Source: Erysipelotrichaceae bacterium (GTDB taxonomy: Bacteria; Bacillota_I; Bacilli_A; Erysipelotrichales; Erysipelotrichaceae). Taken from it: 64,000 nucleotides of DNA. A program made the translations under genes and the position numbers. Positions 17,584 to 25,786 of this stretch are shown here, piece after piece. The DNA lies in NCBI GenBank assembly GCA_003543215.1, contig DPJD01000001.1, forward strand, positions 395,954-459,953. The letters run 5' to 3'. The notes below the pieces were generated by a model. It saw only the letters and a program-made list of their open reading frames with translations, was not told the origin of the DNA and ran no database searches. Every line of letters begins with the position of its first letter. Position 1 is the first letter of the stretch.

Positions 17584-18960
17584 ATGGACTTTTATCAAGA
17601 AACACAAAATCGTAAAGAAAAGATGGTTCAAGACCTACAAGGTTTGATTCAGATTCCTTCTTTACGTGATTTAGACTCGAAGGCAGAGAATGCACCGTTT
17701 GGGAAAGATTTACGCCATGCATTGGATTATGTTTTGGATTTGGCGAAAGCAGATGGCTTTAAGACACGCGACTTAGAAGGTTATGCGGGTGTCGTGGAGT
17801 TTGGTGAAGGGAATGAGATTCTCGGTGTTTTAGGACATTTGGATATTGTTCCGATTGGAACCGGTTGGACCGTTGATCCTTTTGGTGGTGAAATCAGAGA
17901 TGGTTTCATCATGGGTCGTGGTGCTCAAGATGACAAGGGTCCGACGATGGCAGGTTACTATGCCATGAAGATTCTTAAAGAAATGGGTTTTCAACCGAAG
18001 AAACGGGTCTTTTTGATTGTGGGTTGTGATGAAGAAACAGGCATGTCCTGTATGAAATACTACAATGAACATGGTGAGATTCCTGATTTTGGTTTTGTGC
18101 CGGATGCGGATTTCCCGGTTGTTTATGGTGAAAAAGGGATTATGAATTTGAATTTGAAAGGTGATGTTCAAACCAAGATTTTGCGTATCAAAGCAGGGGA
18201 GCGTCCAAATATCTGTATTGGTGAAGCCAGTATCGTGATGGAAGGCTATCCACTTAAGGAACTCTTTAGTTTCTACTTGGAAACCCATCATCTCAAAGGT
18301 GAACTCATCGAACGCGATGGTGAAAGTGAATACAAGTTCTATGGTAAGTTCTCCCATGGGGCTAAACCCGATGATGGTATCAATGCGGCTTGGCATGCGT
18401 TAAACTTCGTAGGAGGCGCATATCAAGATCATTTTGCTTTGAAATTGGCAAATCTATTGCGTGATTGGCGTGCAGAACCGCTAGGCGTCAAAGTCTTTGG
18501 ATCCCATATGGGTTATTTGACGATGAACATCGGCGTTGTGAATATCGAGCATAAACATGTGTCGGTGATTTTGGATATCCGTTATCCTCAAGAAACGAGT
18601 CATGAACATATCTTCAATGAAATAAGCAAACGTTTCAAAGATGCGGACTTGGGTCTTGAGGTTGAATTGATTCAAGCGAAAGAACCTTTGTTTGTGGATC
18701 CCAAGAGTACTTTGGTTACGACTTTAGAGAAAGTCTATCGTGATTATTCGAAGGATATGACGACGCCTTTATTGACGATGGGGGGCGGTACTTACGCACG
18801 TTCCTTTAAGAACTTCGTTGCCTTTGGGGCGGAATTCCCAACCCGTGAGCGTCCATCTTGGGTCGGTCAGGTTCATCAAGCCGATGAAGGTTATGAGTTG
18901 GAACAATTCTATTTGGCGACGGCGATTTATGCGCAAGCCATTTACGATTTGAGTAAATAA
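17584..18960 (+). CDS. pepV: Dipeptidase PepV (M20 family)
   Basis: A 458-residue cytosolic zinc dipeptidase. The M20 ligands are visible: GHLDIVP (His85), GAQDDKGP (Asp116), DEETG (Glu150/Glu151, the first being the general base), PDADFP and a late HQADEGY. The inserted lid domain (about 190-370) is of PepV size. MGGGTYAR near residue 400 and the HQADE end are typical. AAGAGG lies upstream. It starts a run of codirectional genes with trmB only one base after its stop. Confidence 0.93.
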   Translation: MDFYQETQNRKEKMVQDLQGLIQIPSLRDLDSKAENAPFGKDLRHALDYVLDLAKADGFKTRDLEGYAGVVEFGEGNEILGVLGHLDIVPIGTGWTVDPFGGEIRDGFIMGRGAQDDKGPTMAGYYAMKILKEMGFQPKKRVFLIVGCDEETGMSCMKYYNEHGEIPDFGFVPDADFPVVYGEKGIMNLNLKGDVQTKILRIKAGERPNICIGEASIVMEGYPLKELFSFYLETHHLKGELIERDGESEYKFYGKFSHGAKPDDGINAAWHALNFVGGAYQDHFALKLANLLRDWRAEPLGVKVFGSHMGYLTMNIGVVNIEHKHVSVILDIRYPQETSHEHIFNEISKRFKDADLGLEVELIQAKEPLFVDPKSTLVTTLEKVYRDYSKDMTTPLLTMGGGTYARSFKNFVAFGAEFPTRERPSWVGQVHQADEGYELEQFYLATAIYAQAIYDLSK

Positions 18961-18961
18961 G

Positions 18962-19588
18962 ATGCGGATGCGGAATAAACCTTGGGCAAGTGATTTTTTA
19001 CTTGCTCATCCAAAATATGTACAAGACCCCAGTGTTTATAAGGGGAAATGGAAAACGCATTTTGGTTATGAACATGTGGTTTTGGAAATTGGCAGTGGTA
19101 AGGGTGATTATTGGCGTTCCATGGCTCGGATGAATCCGAATGTGTTGTGGATTGCGCTAGAGAAGGATAAGAATGTATCTGCGGTAGCCTTAAAGAAAAC
19201 TGAAGATTTGGAAAATGGCGTTTGGATCGTCAACGATGCGGCAAATCTAACGGATTGGTTTGAAGCAGGTGAGTTGGATACCATTCATTTGAATTTCAGT
19301 GATCCATGGCCAAAGAAGGGTCATGCGAAGCGCAGATTGACATCGGAGACCTATACGACGACTTTGTTAAGGTTGTTGAAACAAGGTGGTCAGATCAAGT
19401 TCAAGACGGACAACAAGCTCTTGTTTGAGTATACAATCTTGCAATGGGACAGCATCGCTTTGAAGATGGAAGAATTCAGTGTCGATTTCAGACGCGATGA
19501 ACATTCTGAAGATGCGATTACGGAATATGAACAGCACTTTATGGATCTAGGACAAGTGATCTATCGTGCGGTATGGAGGAAAGTTTGA
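18962..19588 (+). CDS. trmB: tRNA (guanine-N7-)-methyltransferase
   Basis: A 208-residue class I SAM methyltransferase making m7G46 in tRNA. The motifs EIGSGKGDY (SAM binding) and NFSDPWPKKGHAKRRL (catalytic Asp and tRNA binding) are diagnostic; length is the family norm. The start follows the pepV stop by one base and has no clear Shine-Dalgarno, so coupling is likely; an in-frame ATG at 18968 is the alternative. It overlaps the M42 peptidase start by one base. Confidence 0.95.
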   Translation: MRMRNKPWASDFLLAHPKYVQDPSVYKGKWKTHFGYEHVVLEIGSGKGDYWRSMARMNPNVLWIALEKDKNVSAVALKKTEDLENGVWIVNDAANLTDWFEAGELDTIHLNFSDPWPKKGHAKRRLTSETYTTTLLRLLKQGGQIKFKTDNKLLFEYTILQWDSIALKMEEFSVDFRRDEHSEDAITEYEQHFMDLGQVIYRAVWRKV

Positions 19589-20670
19589 TGTTAAGTGAAT
19601 CAAGTTTAAAGCGTTTGAAAGATTTGACTGAGAAAATGGCGATCAGTGGCGATGAAGTTGAAGTTCGTCGCTATTTGGAAGAAAGCTATAAGACGTATGG
19701 TGGTGAATTGATTGCGGATAATCTTGGATCAATTGCACTTGTGAAGAAGAGTAAGAATCCAAATGCGAAAACAGTACTTCTATTAGGCCACATGGATGAA
19801 GTTGGTTTCGTCGTGAAATCCATCAATGACAAAGGGAATCTCGCTTTAGCAAGCATTGGTGGTTGGTGGTCACAGACTTTGTTGGGTCAACGTGTCTTGG
19901 TCAAAGCCAAGGATGGTAAGAAATACAAGGGTACGATCGGAAGCATTCCTCCGCATCTATTAACGGAAGCGGATCGTGCCAAACCAATGGAAATCAAGAA
20001 CATGTTGGTGGATATTGGTTGTGTCAGTAAGGATGAAGTTCTTGCCTTGGGCATCAATACGGGGTCTGCGGTTATTTTGGATGGCAGTTTTGAAGTCTTG
20101 AGTGAGAAACGTTTATTGGCAAAAGCCTTTGATAATCGATATGGATGTGCCATGGGCTTGGAAGCATTGGAAGCCTTCAAGGATGTGGACTTGGATGTCA
20201 ATCTTGTGGTTGGGGCGAGTGTTCAAGAAGAAGTAGGTTTACGCGGTGCACTAACCTTGAGTTATGCTGTTAAGCCGGATGTGGCGATTATTTTCGACTG
20301 TTCGCCAGCCAATGATGCGAGTGGTGATACTGAAGCCTTTGGTCAATTGGGTAAAGGTCCTTTGGTGCGATTCATTGATGCGAATTATCTACCGAATCGT
20401 GGTTTCTTAGATTTGTATGTGGATACCATGGAAAAACATAAACTTCCTTATCAATACTATCAATCTCTCGGTGGTACTGATGCAGGCGCTGTTCACAAAC
20501 AGTTCAGCGGAATTCCAACCTTGACCATGTGCATCTGTGCTCGCAACATTCATACGAATAGTTCAATTATCGATCAAGATGATTATCAGAATGCTCAAAT
20601 TGCGATGGTCAAAGTCATTGAACAATTGAATGAGAAAACCATCGATCAGATTGTAAAGGCGAATCGTTAA
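19588..20670 (+). CDS. M42 family metallo-aminopeptidase (glutamyl aminopeptidase-like)
   Basis: A 360-residue cytosolic di-metal aminopeptidase of the FrvX/YsdC/PepA (M42) type, forming large tetrahedral assemblies in known members. Metal and catalytic residues are visible in GHMDEVG, AFDNRYG, VQEEVG, FDCSP and NIHTNSS. ATG 19588 is chosen because GGAGG at 19575-19579 is 8 bases away; an upstream in-frame ATG at 19573 would lie before that site. It starts within the trmB stop (TGATG). Its likely role is peptide recycling with pepV. Confidence 0.92.
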   Translation: MLSESSLKRLKDLTEKMAISGDEVEVRRYLEESYKTYGGELIADNLGSIALVKKSKNPNAKTVLLLGHMDEVGFVVKSINDKGNLALASIGGWWSQTLLGQRVLVKAKDGKKYKGTIGSIPPHLLTEADRAKPMEIKNMLVDIGCVSKDEVLALGINTGSAVILDGSFEVLSEKRLLAKAFDNRYGCAMGLEALEAFKDVDLDVNLVVGASVQEEVGLRGALTLSYAVKPDVAIIFDCSPANDASGDTEAFGQLGKGPLVRFIDANYLPNRGFLDLYVDTMEKHKLPYQYYQSLGGTDAGAVHKQFSGIPTLTMCICARNIHTNSSIIDQDDYQNAQIAMVKVIEQLNEKTIDQIVKANR

Positions 20671-20672
20671 AC

Positions 20673-21401
20673 ATGCGTAAAATCGGACTTGTTCTTTTGG
20701 TGTTGCTTATGAGTGCTTGTACAAGCACTTTTGAGCTACGCGATTATGATCAAGCCATTCAAGAAGCACTTGCGCAAGAGACAAGTACCTATCTCACGAT
20801 GAATCGTGATTTGTTCAGCTATTATCTTCCAGTCTCCATCGGACGTAAATTGGCAACACCCAATTCAGTGACACTGAATAGTCACAATCAATCCATTTTG
20901 ATGAGTTTGGATGTTGTGAACATCTTGAATCAAGCTTACTATAAAGATGATGAAAATACGCTTCGTGATCTTTTGAAAGAAGGCGTCGCGTTTTATTCAT
21001 ATTCGGATACGTTTTTAAGCAACCAAAGCATCCCTGTTGATTTTCGTGTGAATGCAGCGAAAATTGCAGATCATTTGGTTTTACTGATCTTACAGACGGA
21101 GCATTTCGTCTTTACATCGATTCATCCTGAAGCAGTATCACCAGAAATTCTCTATGACATGTTGCGTGTTGCTCGCAGTGCTCGAATTGCGAAAGAAGTC
21201 GTCTTGGATGTTTATTCCAAGCGTGAGGTCATCGACTTCAAAGTTCAGAATTTGAATATGTTCGCACAAGTTGCGCCGGAATCTGGTACGGTCATGGATA
21301 TGATCAAGGAACTGGATGAAAATGATTTTACCGATTTTGATTTTAATGCGGATGAAAATGATCCCGATGCACTTGTTGATGAAGTGATCATCGAGGAATA
21401 A
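20673..21401 (+). CDS. Lipoprotein of unknown function
   Basis: A 242-residue predicted lipoprotein with signal MRKIGLVLLVLLMSAC, lipobox MSAC (Cys16). The mature part is mostly helical with no domain recognised and ends in a strongly acidic stretch (ENDFTDFDFNADENDPDAL). It begins 2 bases after the M42 peptidase with only a distant AAAGG, so it depends on upstream transcription and translation. It precedes a disordered protein and murC, which hints at an envelope role without proof. Unknown. Confidence 0.75.
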   Translation: MRKIGLVLLVLLMSACTSTFELRDYDQAIQEALAQETSTYLTMNRDLFSYYLPVSIGRKLATPNSVTLNSHNQSILMSLDVVNILNQAYYKDDENTLRDLLKEGVAFYSYSDTFLSNQSIPVDFRVNAAKIADHLVLLILQTEHFVFTSIHPEAVSPEILYDMLRVARSARIAKEVVLDVYSKREVIDFKVQNLNMFAQVAPESGTVMDMIKELDENDFTDFDFNADENDPDALVDEVIIEE

Positions 21402-21412
21402 GGAGCAGTGTC

Positions 21413-22099
21413 ATGTTAAAAAAACTAGCGTCTTTGTTGTTTGAAGAGGAAGAAGAAGTCATTGAAGAGGAGTTGGATCAAAAACCGATTCCTAAGAAAG
21501 TGGCCAAAGCTCCTATCAAAGAAAAGGTTAAAGAAGTCGAGCCATCCGTGATTGCGGCGATGAATCCTGTGAAGGAAGAAGTCAAGCGTGAAGAATTGCC
21601 ACGTGTTGAAGAAGTGATCGTGGACACCAAGGTGGAACAATTGCTTCAAACTAAGAAGCCGGAGTTTGGCATCGAAGCTTCACAACCAGTCAGACCCATC
21701 GTAGAAGTGAAACCAAAGAAAGCCGAGAAGGCAATCTATGAATTCAGACCTGTGATCAGCCCGATTTTTGGTGTGGAAGAAAGTCGCCGAACACCGATTC
21801 AAAAACCAATCGTTGAAGTCAATAAGCACGTGAAGCGCAGTCGCATCAATACGGTCATCAGTCCGATTTATGGTGATTTGGAGAAAGAAAAAGATGAACC
21901 AAAGGCGAAGCCAAAACGTTTTGTCCCACACGATCCAATTGAAACCATGGATATTCCTAAGATTAAAGCGGAGAATTATAGTTTGGATGACTTGTTGCAT
22001 CCCATTAAAGCTGAAGAAGAAACACTCTTTGTCAGTGAATCGACAACAGAAACAGAAGAAGGTCTACATCAAATATCCTTGTTTGATGATGTGAAATAG
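21413..22099 (+). CDS. Low-complexity protein with repeated ISPI[FY]G motif, unknown
   Basis: A 228-residue highly charged Lys/Glu/Pro-rich protein, probably disordered. After a short amphipathic start (MLKKLASLLFEEEEE) it carries the motif VISPIFG near residue 120 and VISPIYG near residue 152, and ends in LDDLLHPI and HQISLFDDVK. The repeated seven-residue element looks like a short linear binding motif. No signal peptide or membrane helix. AAGGAG precedes the ATG. It lies directly before murC (9 bases), so a cell-wall or division adaptor role is possible but only inferred. Confidence 0.75.
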   Translation: MLKKLASLLFEEEEEVIEEELDQKPIPKKVAKAPIKEKVKEVEPSVIAAMNPVKEEVKREELPRVEEVIVDTKVEQLLQTKKPEFGIEASQPVRPIVEVKPKKAEKAIYEFRPVISPIFGVEESRRTPIQKPIVEVNKHVKRSRINTVISPIYGDLEKEKDEPKAKPKRFVPHDPIETMDIPKIKAENYSLDDLLHPIKAEEETLFVSESTTETEEGLHQISLFDDVK

Positions 22100-22108
22100 A
22101 GGTACGTT

Positions 22109-23413
22109 ATGATTTTTATGTTAGGCATCAAGGGTGCGGGTATGGCTGCTTTGGCATGCATGCTGCATGAAATGGGTGAACATGTCGAAGGTTCGGATTT
22201 AGATAAACACTTCTTTACAGAAGCACGTCTTCATGAACTTGGAATTCCTGTGCATCCTTTTGGAACATTTCCGCCCGATGGGGCAACCATCATCATGGGA
22301 AATGCCTTTAAAGATGATTTTGCGGATATTGTAGAATTTAAGCGACGTGGAACCTATACCTTATATCGTTACCATGAATATTTGGGAGCTTTGTTGAATG
22401 ATTATGTTGGTGTTGCAATCACCGGTTCGCATGGTAAGACGACGACCACCAAAATGGTTACCAGCATGCTTCAAGCACATAAGCCTACAGCTTATTTGAT
22501 TGGGGATGGTCATGGTCATCTTGCTTCGGATTCGTATTATATGGCTATTGAAGCAGATGAGTATCGTCGTTTCTTTTTAGCGTATCATCCTAAATATGCC
22601 GTGATCACCAATGTGGATTATGATCATGTGGATTACTATAAAGATGCCTTGGATTATGCTTCGGCTTATGAACAATTCGCACATAATGTTACAGGAGCAC
22701 TCTTTGTTTATGGGGATGATCCTGAGGTACGGAAGCTTAATTTAAGTGGAACTGTGTATACCTATGGTTTAGAGCCAAATAATGATCTGGTCGCGACCAT
22801 TGATTATGAGGATGCGCATGAGACGCGTTTTCGACTCAATTTTCAAGGGAAGGATCTTGGTTCGATCCAAGTACCGTTTTCAGGTCGTCATTTGATTTGG
22901 AATGCGCTGGGTTGTATCGGTATAGGGCTCTTAGAGAATATTCCGCTTTCAGTCATTGAAGAGGGATTGGGAACCTTTGAGAATGCGGCAAGACGTTTCA
23001 AAGTTGAGGTCAATGGACCCAACATCTACATCGATGATTATGCCCATCATCCAACTGAAGTCAGTGTCACGATCGATGCGGCACGCTTGCGTTATCCCAA
23101 TCATAAATTGATCGCAATCTTCAAACCTCATCGTGTATCGCGTTTATTCCACTTCGCGGATGCGTTCGCACAGGCTTTGGATAAAGCGGATGAAGTGTAC
23201 CTGTGTGGTTTCACGGCGATTGATGATCAAGAAGTGGGCTATGATATCACGATTGATTATTTGAAGGATCGTTCAAAGAAAGCGCAGGTTATAACTGAGG
23301 ATGAACTTGGTGCGCGTTTGTTGGAAAAACAGGGTCCTGCAGTCTATTTATTCATGAGTTCGAAGGATATTTATGGTCTTGCAAATCTTTTGAAGCGCTA
23401 TCAAAAGGATTGA
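22109..23413 (+). CDS. murC: UDP-N-acetylmuramate-L-alanine ligase
   Basis: A 434-residue cytosolic Mur ligase adding L-Ala to UDP-MurNAc. The N-terminal GIKGAGMAALA binds the UDP moiety; GSHGKTTTTK is the ATP loop of the central domain; YIDDYAHHPTEV and FKPHRVSRL belong to the C-terminal domain. Length is the family norm. GAGGTACGTT precedes the ATG. murC next to ytxG/ytxH-like genes and ccpA copies the Bacillus order. Confidence 0.95.
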   Translation: MIFMLGIKGAGMAALACMLHEMGEHVEGSDLDKHFFTEARLHELGIPVHPFGTFPPDGATIIMGNAFKDDFADIVEFKRRGTYTLYRYHEYLGALLNDYVGVAITGSHGKTTTTKMVTSMLQAHKPTAYLIGDGHGHLASDSYYMAIEADEYRRFFLAYHPKYAVITNVDYDHVDYYKDALDYASAYEQFAHNVTGALFVYGDDPEVRKLNLSGTVYTYGLEPNNDLVATIDYEDAHETRFRLNFQGKDLGSIQVPFSGRHLIWNALGCIGIGLLENIPLSVIEEGLGTFENAARRFKVEVNGPNIYIDDYAHHPTEVSVTIDAARLRYPNHKLIAIFKPHRVSRLFHFADAFAQALDKADEVYLCGFTAIDDQEVGYDITIDYLKDRSKKAQVITEDELGARLLEKQGPAVYLFMSSKDIYGLANLLKRYQKD

Positions 23414-23437
23414 AAATATTTTCATAATTGATATAAT
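23410..23437 (+). promoter_or_regulatory. Promoter of the ytxG-ytxH-ccpA unit
   Basis: The -35 TTGAAA (23410-23415) overlaps the murC stop, the spacer is 16 bases, and -10 TATAAT (23432-23437) has a TGA extension. Transcription would start near 23444. Confidence 0.7.
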
Positions 23438-23457
23438 AGGTTCAAAGAGGTGAGCCT

Positions 23458-23841
23458 ATGGATGCATTCTTTAATAGTCTTAGTGAAATATCAGTCATCT
23501 TCTTACCGATTTTAGGTGCGATGGTACTGATCTTTTTATTGTTTCTATTTTATCGCCTATATTTCATGATGAAGAAGGTGGATCTGCTCTTGGATCACGT
23601 TGATCGTACGATGAATGTCGTGGATCAAGAATTGAGCGAACTGAAGACCTCCATTGAAGTTTTATCTGGGGTAGCTAAAGGTGTCATGTATGTTCAAAGC
23701 TTCACCAAGCACTCGCTCATGACGGCAACAGTCTATTTGGCGGAGCATTTTGAGTTTATCAAACAATGGTTCCAGGATATCTTTGATAAGAAGAGCGAAC
23801 CCGAAGTACAAACAGAGGCGGACGAAGAGAAAGCCGCATAG
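23458..23841 (+). CDS. YtxG-like DUF948 membrane protein
   Basis: A 127-residue protein with one membrane helix near the N-terminus (about 12-36, PILGAMVLIFLLFLFYRLYF) and a coiled-coil region (VDLLLDHVDRTMNVVDQELSEL) typical of DUF948/YtxG. The Bacillus counterpart lies in the same place between murC and ytxH, upstream of ccpA, and is stress-related. AGAGGTGA precedes the ATG. The acidic C-terminus is disordered. Function unknown; the call rests on shape and synteny. Confidence 0.7.
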   Translation: MDAFFNSLSEISVIFLPILGAMVLIFLLFLFYRLYFMMKKVDLLLDHVDRTMNVVDQELSELKTSIEVLSGVAKGVMYVQSFTKHSLMTATVYLAEHFEFIKQWFQDIFDKKSEPEVQTEADEEKAA

Positions 23842-23853
23842 AAAGGACCCGAT

Positions 23854-24558
23854 ATGGAAGACACAAACAAAAAACTTGAAGATTTCGTAGAAGAGAAAAA
23901 AGAAGTGGTCGAAGCAAAAGTCGAAGAAGTAAAAGAAGTCTTGGAGAATCCTGAAGGTCTCGATGAAGTCAAAGCGGATGTCGAAGAGAAGTTTGAGGAA
24001 GTCAAAGAAGATGCGGAAGCGAAGCTAGAAGATGTCGAAGAAAAGTTTGAACATGTTAAGGAAGATGTCAAAGATAAATTCGAAGATGTCTTAGAGAATG
24101 AAAAAGTTCAAAAAGTCGTTGAGTCCATAAAAGACGGTGCTAAGGTTGTTGGTGAAAAAACATCGGAGTTCCTCGATAAGATCGATGCACAAGAAAAATT
24201 TGAAAAAGCCAAGGAAGTGACGCTTGAAGCGGGTCAAAAAGTGGCTAAGAAATTTGATGAACTGCGCAATGATGAAGAATTGAAAGCAAAGTTCAAAGAT
24301 ACGACAGATGATATCGTTGAAGGCAGTAAGAAGGTCATCGAAGATATCCGCGAAAATGAAACCGTACAAAAGGTTGTGGAATCGGTTAAAGACGGTGCTC
24401 GTACGGTAAGTGAGAAGACCGTTGAATTCTTCGAAAAACCAGAAGTTCAAGAAAAGATTGAAGTAGCAAAAGAAAAAACCTTATCGATTGCTGAAAAAGG
24501 CATGTCGAAGTTAAAAGAATGGTTAAAGCCGAAAGGCAAGGATGATCAAGGCGAATGA
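23854..24558 (+). CDS. YtxH-like Lys/Glu-rich helical protein with internal duplication
   Basis: A 234-residue soluble protein of almost only charged amphipathic helix (EKVEEVKED-type heptads), reminiscent of LEA or apolipophorin helices. Two related units start at residues 81 and 167: NEKVQKVVESIKDGAKVVGE and NETVQKVVESVKDGARTVSE, 86 residues apart, with similar sequence on to about 50 residues. By position it replaces ytxH. Unlike YtxH it shows no N-terminal membrane helix. Its last bases overlap the ccpA start (ATGA). Confidence 0.65.
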   Translation: MEDTNKKLEDFVEEKKEVVEAKVEEVKEVLENPEGLDEVKADVEEKFEEVKEDAEAKLEDVEEKFEHVKEDVKDKFEDVLENEKVQKVVESIKDGAKVVGEKTSEFLDKIDAQEKFEKAKEVTLEAGQKVAKKFDELRNDEELKAKFKDTTDDIVEGSKKVIEDIRENETVQKVVESVKDGARTVSEKTVEFFEKPEVQEKIEVAKEKTLSIAEKGMSKLKEWLKPKGKDDQGE

Positions 24559-25544
24559 AAAGAGTAACGATCTATGATGTGGCTAAAGAAGCGAAAGTTT
24601 CATTAGCAACGGTCTCACGTGTCATTAATGGCCTTGAGATCGTCCGTGAGGATACGCGTTTGCGTGTCAACGAAGCGATTGATAAATTAGGGTATAAACC
24701 GAATGCGATCGCTCAAGGTTTAGCATTGCAGAAGACGACAACGATTGCCTTGGTCGTTCCGGAAGCGAGTTTCTCGTATACCGGACAGATCATCAATGGT
24801 TTGTTGGATGTGGCAAAGATTTATAAGTATAACATCATGTTGCATACGGTTTCGGAAGGGATTGTGGAAATCGGTGAGATCATCGATACCATCATCAAAT
24901 CCAGAGTCGATGGGGTTGTCATCTATAACGATAAACTCATTTATGATGAATTGAAGGCGTTGACGAATTATCAATTCCCAATCGTTTTGATTGGCAATAA
25001 GATGTCTACCAACAATATCTGCAGTGTTTATGTGGATCTTGAAAAAGCGGTCTATGAATTGGTATCTGAGTATTTGGATAAAGGCAAAGGCGATATCGCC
25101 ATTGTTCAAGACCGTAAGAATAAGTATATGATCGAACAGTTGATCAAGGGTGCGACGACAGCGTATGAACGTCGTGGCTTGGTCTTTGAACAATACATCG
25201 AGATTCCACAGGAATATCGCAGTTCGTATCAATATCTCAAAGAATACTTCAAGACACGTCGCCATGATTTGGTCATCGCGTATCGTGATTCACAGGCTTT
25301 GGCCGTTGCGAATGCGGCTGCTGAGAATGATATCAAAGTTCCAGAAGAACTTGAGATCGTTTGTATCATCGATTCGAAATACAACTCCATGGTTCGTCCA
25401 CAACTTTCATCGTTTACCTTCCCATCCTATGATTTGGGTGCGGTATCGATGCGTGTCATGACCAAGATGTTGAAGCAGGATAATTTCGATGATCGTGAGA
25501 TTGAATTGAGCTATCTCTTCACACCACGTCAGACGACCAAGTAA
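24555..25544 (+). CDS. ccpA: LacI-family catabolite control regulator CcpA
   Basis: A 329-residue regulator. The N-terminal LacI HTH (VTIYDVAKEAKVSLATVSRV, about 3-22) with the hinge helix region PNAIAQGLA is followed by a periplasmic-binding-like domain. The C-terminal MVRPQLSSF and YDLGAVSMRVMTKML segments are those of CcpA, which binds cre sites with HPr-Ser-P to control carbon metabolism. Position upstream of tyrS fits Bacillus. Effector-domain motifs are less conserved than in Bacillus, so partner binding is not certain. It overlaps the ytxH-like gene by 4 bases. Confidence 0.82.
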   Translation: MKRVTIYDVAKEAKVSLATVSRVINGLEIVREDTRLRVNEAIDKLGYKPNAIAQGLALQKTTTIALVVPEASFSYTGQIINGLLDVAKIYKYNIMLHTVSEGIVEIGEIIDTIIKSRVDGVVIYNDKLIYDELKALTNYQFPIVLIGNKMSTNNICSVYVDLEKAVYELVSEYLDKGKGDIAIVQDRKNKYMIEQLIKGATTAYERRGLVFEQYIEIPQEYRSSYQYLKEYFKTRRHDLVIAYRDSQALAVANAAAENDIKVPEELEIVCIIDSKYNSMVRPQLSSFTFPSYDLGAVSMRVMTKMLKQDNFDDREIELSYLFTPRQTTK

Positions 25545-25572
25545 TTGATTATTGATTGGTTTTTGTTATAAT
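25545..25572 (+). promoter_or_regulatory. Promoter of tyrS
   Basis: The -35 TTGATT (25545-25550) follows the ccpA stop directly, the spacer is 16 bases, and -10 TATAAT (25567-25572) has a TGT extension. Transcription would start near 25579, giving the T-box leader. Confidence 0.75.
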
Positions 25573-25579
25573 GATTGTG

Positions 25580-25770
25580 CGTTGAAAAGGCAGAGTAGAT
25601 TGGTGTTCGTTGTAGAGAGGTGATGGGGCTGAAAATCACTACGAACTAAGATTGAATACACCTTTGAGCTGCTTTATGCAAAGTAAAGCCGTCTGCCGCG
25701 TTAAGGCTTAAAGTGACGAAAGTCGACTAAGGTGGTACCGTGCTAAAGCACCCTTGGAAGGGTGCTTTTC
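25580..25770 (+). promoter_or_regulatory. Tyrosine-specific T-box riboswitch
   Basis: The T-box sequence AAGGTGGTACCGTG is at 25729-25742; its TGGT (25733-25736) can pair with the tRNA end and the last T fits the A discriminator of tRNA-Tyr. A Tyr codon TAC (25640-25642) lies where the specifier is expected. The terminator AAAGCACCCT/AGGGTGCTTT (25745-25754 with 25759-25768) follows. Uncharged tRNA-Tyr should favour the antiterminator and tyrS expression. Confidence 0.93.
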
Positions 25771-25786
25771 TATTTCAGGAGGAACT

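Noticed and set aside
17830..18396. Open frame of 188 codons on the minus strand inside pepV
   Set aside because: Antisense shadow of a conserved enzyme; no initiation signal.
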